DNA of 33,511 nucleotides from a virus. Location of the stretch: IMG/VR virus record IMGVR_UViG_3300017987_000237, positions 1 through 33,511 of that record. One strand, 5' to 3'. Shown in pieces: positions 24,766 to 31,276 of this stretch. Both the position numbers and the translations under genes were made by a program. The first letter of the stretch is position 1. Every line of letters begins with the position of its first letter. The notes beneath the pieces are model-generated. The model was not told the DNA's origin, searched no databases, and worked only from the letters and a program-made list of their open reading frames with translations.

Positions 24766-25136
24766 TGTCGTTTCCGGGGGCAGTTCTGTTCACGGCAAGG
24801 GTGAATGTATCTGCTCTCTGTGGTCGGCACGCACATTGGCTCCGGGTAGTCCGGGTGTCGCTTGTGGAGAACGCAATGTTTGGAGAACATATCGAATGAC
24901 TCGCCGGGGTTGTCCGGCACGAAAGTAACGGTTGCCCTTCCCTGCTGAACCGGCGCTCTCGCGTTCCACGCCAAGATCGCCAGCTCACGGCTCGACAGCA
25001 TCGGGCCGGTTGCGTAGCAGCTGTGACACCACACTCCCCATTTGCCAACGCCCTTGTGCTCCGTGATATACGTCTCGGCTCCACCACAGAACGGACAGGG
25101 GTTCGCGTCGATTTTCGTACCGGGTTCGTATGGCAT
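24762..25136 (-). CDS. Lar-like restriction alleviation / zinc-finger protein
   Basis: 124 aa from ATG 25136, just after the radical SAM gene and preceded by GGGAG. Residues 13-60 show the Lar family pattern: NPCPFCGG (C14, C17), WCHSCYATGP (C37, C40), then LAILAWNAR. Rac prophage Lar protects DNA by stimulating host modification. The second half (61-124) is not part of classical Lar and carries four more Cys (C88, C102, C114, C119), possibly a second metal site. Function in anti-restriction is inferred; similar small proteins are common in phages without proof of role. Confidence 0.7.
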   Translation of the reverse strand: MPYEPGTKIDANPCPFCGGAETYITEHKGVGKWGVWCHSCYATGPMLSSRELAILAWNARAPVQQGRATVTFVPDNPGESFDMFSKHCVLHKRHPDYPEPMCVPTTESRYIHPCREQNCPRKRQ

Positions 25137-25138
25137 GA

Positions 25139-25888
25139 CTACTCCCTTGCTGCTTCCGCGAGGTCGTCTTTGATTTTGTACGCGACTCCATGACGGATAC
25201 AGCGGTTCGTCGCCCGGAGCAGGTAGTCGGCCCAATCCACCTTCCGCTCGATCGCGCCGTGATGGTTCAGCTTCCCGAGCCTGAACTCGTCGGTATACTC
25301 CGCGGCGTAGTCGATGCATTCGAGTGACTCCTCGGGATCTATGACCGGCTCGATGCTCACCCACGTAGGTATGCCGAGCGACTTCGCCTTCGAGAGAGCA
25401 GCCACCCGGTCGGATGGGCGCGAGGCTCCCGGTTCCCATTTCTGGTACATGGTCGGATGCATGTGCGTGAGCGTAACGCCGAATCTGCAGTTGGGGCGCT
25501 GGAGTAAAGGCATGTCCGCCATTGCCGCGAGGGTGTCGCCCTTGGTGAGAACCGCGACGCCGATCTCGTGGTCACGCATGAGCATGAGCGCCTGTGTGGT
25601 CACTCGGTCAAGCATGGAGTGGTAATGGGTAGGGTAGGGGTCGCAACCGAAGCAGAAGAGTACCTGCCGTGTGTCGTGCCGCAGCTGGCGGCAGTCTTGA
25701 GCCAGCCGGCCAATGATGTCCTTCCGGGCGACGGCAGGCTGCTTGAACGCCTCGGGTTTCTTGTGCATGGCACCGGGGACATAGCAGTAGGTGCATGCGT
25801 GTGGACAGGTCTCGTAGAGGTTGACCGCCAGCTCCGCGTATTCACGCGCCCGGCCCTTCGGTTCGTATACCACAGACAGTCTCGACAT
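25139..25888 (-). CDS. Radical SAM enzyme (SPL/DUF5131-like)
   Basis: 249 aa from ATG 25888, chosen for AAGGAGG upstream. Residues 28-35 give CPHACTYC, the C-x3-C-x2-C triad that binds the 4Fe-4S cluster of radical SAM enzymes. A FGCDPYP motif near 90, GVAVLTKGDT, and GIPTWVSIEPVIDPEES follow, as in the spore-photoproduct-lyase-like and phage Gp37/Gp68-like groups. Such enzymes start reactions with a 5'-deoxyadenosyl radical. The substrate is not known; DNA repair or nucleic-acid base modification are reasonable guesses. The gene lies in the accessory block between the terminase genes. Confidence 0.85.
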   Translation of the reverse strand: MSRLSVVYEPKGRAREYAELAVNLYETCPHACTYCYVPGAMHKKPEAFKQPAVARKDIIGRLAQDCRQLRHDTRQVLFCFGCDPYPTHYHSMLDRVTTQALMLMRDHEIGVAVLTKGDTLAAMADMPLLQRPNCRFGVTLTHMHPTMYQKWEPGASRPSDRVAALSKAKSLGIPTWVSIEPVIDPEESLECIDYAAEYTDEFRLGKLNHHGAIERKVDWADYLLRATNRCIRHGVAYKIKDDLAEAARE

Positions 25889-25889
25889 C

Positions 25890-26129
25890 CTACTCCTCCT
25901 TCGATTCTTGTTCAACCCATTGGACAATCTGACCGTATTGAGCGAACCAGTTTCCGCCCCCCCAATCGCAGCTCATGGTGCCGGCCATGTTCGGCTTGTC
26001 GCGGGTGCAGAAGATGCGCACCGAGTCGAAGCGTTTTCGCAGCTCCACCACGTGGGCCTTGAGCGTCTCCATGTCGGTTTCTTGTTCGCTCTTGCTGTTG
26101 AGCAGTTCTTCGATCTCGTGGTCGTCCAT
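25890..26129 (-). CDS. Small hypothetical protein
   Basis: 79 aa; the start ATG 26129 overlaps the preceding stop (TAATG). An acidic N-terminal helix (DDHEIEELLNSKSEQETD) leads to a heptad-like stretch and then a Trp-rich end (GGGNWFAQYGQIVQWVEQ). No family recognised. It immediately precedes the radical SAM gene and carries that gene's ribosome binding site. Confidence 0.6.
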   Translation of the reverse strand: MDDHEIEELLNSKSEQETDMETLKAHVVELRKRFDSVRIFCTRDKPNMAGTMSCDWGGGNWFAQYGQIVQWVEQESKEE

Positions 26130-26326
26130 TACGCTACTCGCTTGGCTACGTATTTGCCATCCGGCGACTTGCCTCTCCAGATGGTGAGTGTGCCGCCCTC
26201 TCGACGGCGTATCCGTGAGGCTTCTCTGCACAGCGCAGCGGCTTCCTTGCGCGAGAGCTTGGTGACGTACTCCCCCACCTGCATGCGCCGGGCGATGAAG
26301 GCCGGTTGCCAGTTACCGATTGACAT
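26129..26326 (-). CDS. Small basic hypothetical protein
   Basis: 65 aa from ATG 26326 (not the ATG six bases earlier) because GGAG then lies seven bases upstream. It is Arg/Lys-rich with a helix LSRKEAAALCREASRIRRREG and a short beta end (TLTIWRGKSPDGKYVA). Could bind nucleic acid. Family unknown. Overlaps the nuclease gene by 14 bases. Confidence 0.6.
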   Translation of the reverse strand: MSIGNWQPAFIARRMQVGEYVTKLSRKEAAALCREASRIRRREGGTLTIWRGKSPDGKYVAKRVA

Positions 26327-26969
26327 ACGCATTCTCCATTCGCTGCAGCCGTTCCTTTTCGTGTTTGATTCGGAATGACCAGTATCGATACATCATCGAC
26401 GTGGCTATGGTCTGGAGCTGCTTGGCCGTCGCCTTTTCCTTGTGGAGCAGCTTGGCTGGTTTGACGTTCTTCACGTGCCCGAGCCAGTTCGAAACCTGCA
26501 ACGCGGGTGAGATAGTAACGAGCCCGGCGTAGTCAGGAACTTCGTCTGTACCAACCATGCCATCGGGCACGACATAGAAAAACCGGGCGGGACGCTTGCA
26601 CCGTCGAAACCAGATACCGTCCTCGCAATACAACGAGTCGCCGTAGTGTTCGAGATCCCACTTGCGCGGAACAACTTCGGTGCGATCCCGGTAGCGATAG
26701 CGATACCGCACACCGCCACTCCTCAGTGCTTCGTGCTTCTCTGTCTTCTTGGCGTCCGCGAGAAAGTCGGAGCGAGTGACCTTGATTTCGTACTCGCAGA
26801 TGTAGCCGCTCGATGTGAGAGCCAGCATATCGGCTTCCCAACCGAACAGGCAACAGTTGGGTGCGACGGGGTGATACTTTCTGGTAGCCAAGTCCTGATA
26901 GAGAGCGTCCTGCATCAGCTTCTCGTCGTATGGGACTGTCCAGCGGTCGGTGTTGCGGACGACTGCCAT
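26313..26969 (-). CDS. MmcB-like PD-(D/E)XK nuclease
   Basis: 218 aa. The core WEADMLALTSSGYI followed by EYEIKVTRSDFLADAK (E45, D47, E61-x-K63) is the PD-(D/E)XK nuclease signature in the form used by MmcB-like DNA repair proteins and phage relatives. The His/Lys after it (KKTEKH) also fits. A distinctive run of alternating Arg and Tyr follows (RYRYRYRDR). The C-terminal ~80 residues are helical and basic. It may process phage or host DNA in repair, or degrade host DNA. Overlap with both neighbours suggests one operon. Confidence 0.75.
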   Translation of the reverse strand: MAVVRNTDRWTVPYDEKLMQDALYQDLATRKYHPVAPNCCLFGWEADMLALTSSGYICEYEIKVTRSDFLADAKKTEKHEALRSGGVRYRYRYRDRTEVVPRKWDLEHYGDSLYCEDGIWFRRCKRPARFFYVVPDGMVGTDEVPDYAGLVTISPALQVSNWLGHVKNVKPAKLLHKEKATAKQLQTIATSMMYRYWSFRIKHEKERLQRMENAYVNR

Positions 26970-27202
26970 TACTTTCTCTCAATCAATTCGCGGTGGTAGG
27001 GGTTGGTGCCTTTCTGACCGCTCAGGTGCCACATGCCGCAGTAGGGACAGTGATACGGGTAGAGCCTCTGCGGCTTCTCGTTGCGCTTCTTGAACTGACG
27101 CCGGCTTGCGAGATACCGACCGTACTTCGTAGCCGACGCCTTGCTTCGAAACCGCCGCTTACGCGTGCAGGTGTATTGCCGAGCGGAGAACGTGAGCAGC
27201 AC
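26969..27202 (-). CDS. Small basic CxxC-type zinc-finger protein
   Basis: 77 aa starting at GTG 27202, immediately after the previous gene and overlapping the nuclease start (TAATG). The N-terminal half is very basic (RKRRFRSKASATKYGRYL). Near residue 51 there is HCPYCGMWHLSG, a Cys-xx-Cys-x-x-x-His pattern common in small phage proteins that bind zinc. A nucleic-acid-binding role is plausible. No precise family known. Confidence 0.65.
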   Translation of the reverse strand: MLLTFSARQYTCTRKRRFRSKASATKYGRYLASRRQFKKRNEKPQRLYPYHCPYCGMWHLSGQKGTNPYHRELIERK

Positions 27203-27203
27203 G

Positions 27204-27377
27204 CTACTTCTTCGCCAGTCTCAAGAACTGCGTTCCGAGGATGGCCCAACAGATGGCTGAGATTTCGTGCACCACCGTTGCGCCTGCGGTCTCGTGAGCC
27301 ATGCCCAAGGCTATGACTCCGTACAACAGAACACCTACCCCGATGAACGCTGAAACAGTTCTCAGTATCGCTTCCAT
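27204..27377 (-). CDS. Small membrane protein with two predicted helices
   Basis: 57 aa from ATG 27377. Residues ~8-25 (AFIGVGVLLYGVIALGM) and ~34-51 (ISAICWAILGTQFL) are hydrophobic enough to cross the membrane, with HETAG between them and LAKK at the end. It is the only clear membrane protein in the window. No partner such as an endolysin lies nearby, so a holin role is not supported. A superinfection or host-interaction role is equally possible. Ribosome binding site weak (GTGGGGTAG). Confidence 0.55.
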   Translation of the reverse strand: MEAILRTVSAFIGVGVLLYGVIALGMAHETAGATVVHEISAICWAILGTQFLRLAKK

Positions 27378-27411
27378 GACTACCCCACTTGATAGTTGAC
27401 GGTGAACAGTA

Positions 27412-27567
27412 TCAGAACTTCCGACGACCGTGTTTGTAAGGACGGCCGGCGTTGTACCACATCTTCTTGTCAATGGCTTCGGGAATCCTGAGACCGTGAC
27501 GCTCTGCCATGTCGCTGTAGAGCATCACGTAGAATAGGTCTTCGATTGTCCACCAAAACTCACGCAT
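27412..27567 (-). CDS. Very small hypothetical protein (51 aa)
   Basis: Start ATG 27567 chosen for TGGAG five bases upstream. The aromatic N-terminal helix REFWWTIEDLFYVMLYSDMAERHG is followed by a basic tail ending HGRRKF. Family unknown. Preceded by a 58-base-loop inverted repeat. Confidence 0.55.
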   Translation of the reverse strand: MREFWWTIEDLFYVMLYSDMAERHGLRIPEAIDKKMWYNAGRPYKHGRRKF

Positions 27568-27583
27568 ATTCACTCCAGAAAGG

Positions 27584-27663
27584 GCCGCTCCCGGTACAGT
27601 AATCGAGGCCCTTAAACTCAATCACAACCCACAAGGTTCCACCCTCGGGGAGCCGGGAGCGGC
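27584..27663 (-). repeat. 11-bp perfect inverted repeat flanking a 58-base spacer
   Basis: GCCGCTCCCGG at 27584-27594 and its exact complement at 27653-27663 frame the intergenic region between two small genes. On the minus transcript the arms could form a GC-rich stem over a 58-base loop. There is no U-tract, so it is not a normal intrinsic terminator. It may be a structured RNA element, a processing site or a recombination relic. Confidence 0.55.
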
Positions 27664-27669
27664 TTGAGA

Positions 27670-27879
27670 TTACAGCTCTCCGACGACCAACAGCTCGTCT
27701 TTGTAGAAGTGGTCATCTGTCACCGTGTCGTATCCCGGCGTCATGATTTCTACATCGACCTCATATTGCGTTGCCGATCTGGTCGACTTAACGACACCAA
27801 TCAGCCCGTTGCACTCAGCTCCGAAGTCTCCGAGCACATCGTCGGTTGGCAGGACTGCTACGACATCACCCTTTTTCAC
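27670..27879 (-). CDS. Small beta-barrel-like hypothetical protein
   Basis: 69 aa from GTG 27879 with AGGAGG upstream inside the end of the small terminase gene (14-base overlap). The pattern KKGDVVAVLPTDD, GLIGVVKSTRSATQYEVDVEI, ELLVVGEL resembles small SH3/KOW-like barrels found in phages, which often interact with nucleic acid or act as regulatory factors. The family is not certain. Confidence 0.6.
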   Translation of the reverse strand: MKKGDVVAVLPTDDVLGDFGAECNGLIGVVKSTRSATQYEVDVEIMTPGYDTVTDDHFYKDELLVVGEL

Positions 27880-28438
27880 GGTTCTCCTCCTCTGCGGGTT
27901 TGGTGCGAGCTGCCGGCGGTTCGAAGTCCAGCGAGACCGGAATCTGTTCGCTCGTGTCGATAGGACGCTTGACCTTCGCTGGTACCGCCCACTTGGCAGC
28001 TGCCCGGTTGTCGAGATAGTATTCGATTGCTGCTACCGACGGGAGAACGCGCTTCGTATGCTCCCGCTTCGATACTACTGCTTTCCCGTCGGCTGTGACT
28101 CTCCGGCTGGTTGTGACCTCCTTGTAGCTGTAGCCGAGACACGCCTTGAGGAGCGCACTCTCGACCTTCTTGGTGGCAATGGCAGCGGCAGCAGATTCCT
28201 TCCCACGTGCGATATGGGGTAGAAATTGCTCCTTATGGTTCTTGAAGCAGCTATACGAAATGCCGAGCAAATCGGCGATTTCCCTATGTGAGCACCCGGC
28301 TGCTGCGGCCTCACGTACCTTGGCGAAGTGTTGTTCTTTTGGAGTAAATGACGGCCTGCCACGCTTGGCCTTGGGGGCCTGCTTGGGTTTCTTTTTCGCA
28401 GGGGCGGATTTCTTCGACTTCGCGGGTTGCTTCGCCAC
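27866..28438 (-). CDS. terS: Terminase small subunit
   Basis: 190 aa from GTG 28438 with GGAG five bases upstream. The first ~30 residues are a Lys/Ala/Pro-rich tail. Residues 41-68 form a helix-turn-helix (VREAAAAGCSHREIADLLGIS). The following GKESAAAAIATKKVESALLKACLGYSYKEVTT and a tail with AIEYYLDNRAAAKWA match phage small terminases of the Terminase_2/HTH type, which recognise the packaging site and recruit the large subunit. Unusually it is separated from the large subunit by about 3.1 kb of other genes. A 100-base gap precedes it. Confidence 0.75.
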   Translation of the reverse strand: MAKQPAKSKKSAPAKKKPKQAPKAKRGRPSFTPKEQHFAKVREAAAAGCSHREIADLLGISYSCFKNHKEQFLPHIARGKESAAAAIATKKVESALLKACLGYSYKEVTTSRRVTADGKAVVSKREHTKRVLPSVAAIEYYLDNRAAAKWAVPAKVKRPIDTSEQIPVSLDFEPPAARTKPAEEENREKG

Positions 28439-28439
28439 G

Positions 28440-28540
28440 TGTTCTCCACCGGCCTACTCGCTGTCGGTAAGGGGAGGTGCCGGGCCATCCCCTCGCGGTT
28501 TTCAGACATCATGTCACCTCTCGCTCAAGCTCAGGTGCTC
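28440..28540 (-). other. 100-base gap between methyltransferase and small terminase genes
   Basis: It has GAGAGGTGAC before ATG 28512, like a ribosome binding site, but that frame overlaps the whole terminase gene in another frame and its product is Pro/Arg-rich and gene-shadow-like, so I do not call it. No hairpin with a U-tract is seen. A promoter or packaging site for the terminase could lie here, but none is evident. Confidence 0.3.
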
Positions 28541-29074
28541 TCAGTGCCTCTTCAGTCCCCACATGTACAGGTCGTGGTGGGCGTCGTTCACTTCCCAACC
28601 GAAACGACGGAACGAAGCACAGAACCCCTCCAGAGAGAGTATATCATTCGGGGTTCTGTTCTCGTAGTATCCGGGTGTGGGGCTCATATTCCCGCCCTCG
28701 GTTGTTGGGGTACCGTGTTCCGCTCTCCCGGTGGTCGCGCATGTGAGAAGGAAGAACCCGCCGGGCTTGAGCAGGTACACCATGTTATCAACAGTCGCGC
28801 CCCAATGCGGATCGTGCTCCAGAGTCTCGCAACTGATTACAACGTCGTACCTTATGTCGTCTCCGGGGTCGAATTCGTCTCCCCTGCACACAATATCCAC
28901 ACCCGGCCCCTCTGATACGTCGACTCCGGTATACTCAGCATCGGGTGAGAAGGCGCTGCGCACGGTGCCGTTGATGTCGAGGCTTCCTATCTCAAGCACA
29001 CGCTCTGCCCCGGAGAAGTGCGCCGGCATGAATTCACGGACTCTCGCAAGGAACTCAATCTGTTCCAGATGCAT
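28541..29074 (-). CDS. Class I SAM-dependent methyltransferase
   Basis: 177 aa from ATG 29074, chosen for GGAGG six bases upstream; the longer frame starts inside the ParB gene. Motif I VLEIGSLDI at 27-35, acidic motif YTGVDVS around D52, and YDVVISCETLEHD at 76-88 followed by LLKPGGFFLLTC form the class I methyltransferase (Methyltransf_11) core. It lacks DPPY/NPPY catalytic motifs, so it is not an obvious DNA amino-methylase; a small molecule, a sugar or a modified base may be the target. It is at the end of the ParB/methyltransferase trio. Confidence 0.8.
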   Translation of the reverse strand: MHLEQIEFLARVREFMPAHFSGAERVLEIGSLDINGTVRSAFSPDAEYTGVDVSEGPGVDIVCRGDEFDPGDDIRYDVVISCETLEHDPHWGATVDNMVYLLKPGGFFLLTCATTGRAEHGTPTTEGGNMSPTPGYYENRTPNDILSLEGFCASFRRFGWEVNDAHHDLYMWGLKRH

Positions 29075-29816
29075 CCTCAGCCTCCGATTCTGCATCCTGA
29101 GCTGCGTAGTGCGCGGTGACTATCTCGCACATCCGTAGCAGAATGCTATTGACGTTTCGTATCCCGCCCTTGGTGCTGGTGAGGCGCATGGCCTTGATGA
29201 ACGGCTCGAATGCTTCGATGGACGCGAGACAGTTCTTCTCGGCTTCCATGAACTCGAACGTCCGCTCTACCTTGTCCATGTTCGCGGGGAGGAACACAAA
29301 CTGCATCACCTTGAAGTCATACTGCAGGTTGATGTGGTCGAGCTTGGCGCTTTCCAGTGAGGTGTATACCCCGAGGCTCTCCGGGTCGATTCCGGTCTCC
29401 GCCTGCAGCTTGAGGTTGTCGATTTCCTCGAACAGCTCCCGGAGCAGATTCTTGTCGTCCTCTCCGCGTATGGCGTTGTGGGCGAGCTGCTTGGTGACTA
29501 CCTGAGCCTTGGTCAGCTGATTGGTCTCTACCAGCGCGAAGATATGAGTCTTGTCTGCCATCCGTGACGCTCTGACCCGGTGATGGCCGCTGATGATTTC
29601 GAGCTGTTCCTTCTTGGCGTTGAACATGCAGAAGGGCAGCTGCTCCAGCCGGCCGTCGCGCTTGATGGTCTTCATGAGCAGATCGAAATGCTTCTTGCTC
29701 ATGACGTTGGCGTTGCGATCCTGCTCGCGCAGGCTGTCGATATTGACCCGCCACAACTCGAGTCCGTTCTCCAGTTCTGCTACCTTCTCATAGTCCTTCT
29801 CACTTGGCTTCGCCAC
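29055..29816 (-). CDS. ParB-like protein (ParB N-terminal / sulfiredoxin domain)
   Basis: 253 aa from GTG 29816 with GGAGG upstream, overlapping the previous gene's end by 17 bases. Residues ~20-110 show the ParB/Srx domain with the box GHHRVRAS at 77-84, preceded by LLMKTIKRDGRLEQLP. The C-terminal part is helical with LRMCEIVTAHYA and an acidic tail; I see no partition partner (ParA) or parS clue. Phage proteins of this kind occur beside DNA methylases and act as nucleases or CTP/nucleotide enzymes in modification. Here it lies between two methyltransferase-like genes. Confidence 0.85.
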   Translation of the reverse strand: MAKPSEKDYEKVAELENGLELWRVNIDSLREQDRNANVMSKKHFDLLMKTIKRDGRLEQLPFCMFNAKKEQLEIISGHHRVRASRMADKTHIFALVETNQLTKAQVVTKQLAHNAIRGEDDKNLLRELFEEIDNLKLQAETGIDPESLGVYTSLESAKLDHINLQYDFKVMQFVFLPANMDKVERTFEFMEAEKNCLASIEAFEPFIKAMRLTSTKGGIRNVNSILLRMCEIVTAHYAAQDAESEAEDASGTD

Positions 29817-31221
29817 TCTTGGCCTCCACTTCGGCTATGTACTCCTTCACGCAGTCAGAGTACGTTTTGTCGCGGAACGGAGCTTCGTACATGAGACGAT
29901 ACATGCCGTTGGGAAGCCGCTCTCGCAGGGTGATGTCGAGTATCCCGGTGTTCAGACGTACCTTCCGGTATAGGCTGAGACACGCGGTCTTGAGTCCGTT
30001 GAGCTGGTAGAGCTTGTTCTTGCGCATTTGCGGGAGCGCCATGAGCCGATCCTTCGTCTCCTTGGTGCAAAGGCAGTTCATGAGCAGCCGCACGAGGTTG
30101 GTGTATTTGGGGTGCCAGACACCGAAACCGAAGTTCTCGAATATCATGTCGGTCTTGAGCAAGAACAGATCCATAAGGTGAAATCCGCAGGTGGCGAACA
30201 GCTTACCGTCGATGAACCACAGCGTATACAGCTCGGCGTTCGTGTTCCCGAGACGGTGCGCCCACAGGGAGCGGTAGTAATGAGCGTGCTCCGCCTTGGT
30301 GTGAATCCATGTCACTTCGCTGTCCGGTCGAATCACGTCGCTCTTGCTGAAAATCGGCACATCCAACGGCTTCATTTCCAGCTCCTTACGCGATATGATG
30401 CGCTTGAGCCGCTTGGGAATTTCCGCCGGCCGGTTGCAGATGATGTGCTCGTGCTTCTCGACGGACTTCTCGATGAGACACACTACGGATTTCGTCATGT
30501 GGGGCTTGGGTTCGGCTACCAGATACCAGAGGTGAAGCGGGGCGCTTCCGCGAAACTGCGATTGTAGCAGCGAATCGTATTCGGCTTTCCAGTTGAACTC
30601 CTCGACTTGAGCCGACGCCCACGGTATCACGTCGCGGAACGAGAACATTTTCTGGTAGCCCTTCGAGTACACCGGGGGATTGAAATACACGGCGGCTTCC
30701 GGGTCTTCGTGGCAGCGGTACAGCTCGTCGCGGAGATCGGCAACCTTGTATCTCATGGTCTTCAATTCCTTGCGGAGAGCCTCGATGCGTGCCGTGATAC
30801 TCCTCTTGTACTTCCGTGGTTGTTCCAGTAGGGCGTTGATGTAGTCGGCCTCATACTGCATGTCTTCGCGCAGCTGCAGAGCTTTCATGAGAATGAACAG
30901 CTCCTCGATGCCGCGCACCTTCGTCTTTTTGCAAATCCGATCCCAATACTCGTGCTCGATGGTGAGCCCGAGGCTGTCCAGCGGTTCGCCTTTGATGGCT
31001 GCAACGAGCGCGGTGGTGTAGGTGCTGACGTCACTCGCGTAGATATTGCCGGCCGGCCATCCGGCCTTCACTGCTATCTGTGGGATCGTGAGATTGCCGA
31101 CGCACGGTACGATGAGACGCTTATACTTGCCGGTCTCTCTGAGGTGCTTGAATGTGGCGAGAAGGAAGGGCCGGAATGGCGCGGGGGTCGCCCCGAGGAA
31201 GATTGTCGATAGACCTTGCAT
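29800..31221 (-). CDS. Putative DNA-modification protein: methyltransferase-like N-terminus, possible Mom/GNAT-like C-terminus
   Basis: 473 aa from ATG 31221, AGGAG eight bases upstream. Residues 35-78 look like a Rossmann methyltransferase start (RLIVPCVGNLTIPQIAVKAG, then YASDVSTYTTA, as in D12-type enzymes), and YFNPPVYSKG at 179-188 supplies an NPPY-type catalytic box. Residues ~310-450 have a different look: HAHYYRSLW, then ELYTLWFIDGKLFATCGF, then KYTNLVRLLMNCLCT. This resembles a GNAT acetyltransferase and, loosely, Mom, which makes an acylated adenine in phage Mu. The MTase-like part is the surer of the two. It overlaps ParB. Role inferred: protects phage DNA from restriction. Confidence 0.6.
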   Translation of the reverse strand: MQGLSTIFLGATPAPFRPFLLATFKHLRETGKYKRLIVPCVGNLTIPQIAVKAGWPAGNIYASDVSTYTTALVAAIKGEPLDSLGLTIEHEYWDRICKKTKVRGIEELFILMKALQLREDMQYEADYINALLEQPRKYKRSITARIEALRKELKTMRYKVADLRDELYRCHEDPEAAVYFNPPVYSKGYQKMFSFRDVIPWASAQVEEFNWKAEYDSLLQSQFRGSAPLHLWYLVAEPKPHMTKSVVCLIEKSVEKHEHIICNRPAEIPKRLKRIISRKELEMKPLDVPIFSKSDVIRPDSEVTWIHTKAEHAHYYRSLWAHRLGNTNAELYTLWFIDGKLFATCGFHLMDLFLLKTDMIFENFGFGVWHPKYTNLVRLLMNCLCTKETKDRLMALPQMRKNKLYQLNGLKTACLSLYRKVRLNTGILDITLRERLPNGMYRLMYEAPFRDKTYSDCVKEYIAEVEAKSGEAK

Positions 31222-31235
31222 GGCTCTCGCTCCTG

Positions 31236-31270
31236 AAAAAGAGAAAGCCGCTGGCAGGATGCCAACGGCT
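31236..31270 (-). terminator. Intrinsic terminator after the tRNA gene
   Basis: On the minus transcript an 11-bp stem (AGCCGUUGGCA with UGCCAGCGGCU, one wobble) and a UCC loop is followed by UUCUCUUUUU. It begins six bases after the CCA end of the tRNA and ends just before the ribosome binding site of the next gene. It likely ends most transcripts coming from the right-hand genes, so the modification cassette needs read-through or its own promoter. Confidence 0.85.
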
Positions 31271-31276
31271 CTGATA

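Noticed and set aside
24762-25439. 225-codon version of the Lar-like gene
   Set aside because: The first 100 residues overlap the radical SAM gene out of phase and look like noise; the real start is ATG 25136 with GGGAG.
27204-27377. Small membrane protein as a holin
   Set aside because: Two hydrophobic helices alone do not prove it, and no endolysin or spanin is nearby, so only a membrane protein call is kept.
28075-28512. 145-codon minus-strand frame starting with ATG ATG after GAGAGGTGAC
   Set aside because: The start looks plausible, but the frame lies almost entirely inside the small terminase gene and its Pro/Arg/Ser-rich product resembles a gene shadow.
29055-29816. ParB as a plasmid-type partition system (phage-plasmid)
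   Set aside because: No ParA neighbour or parS-like repeats are seen, and the ParB gene is embedded with methyltransferase genes, which suggests modification rather than partition.
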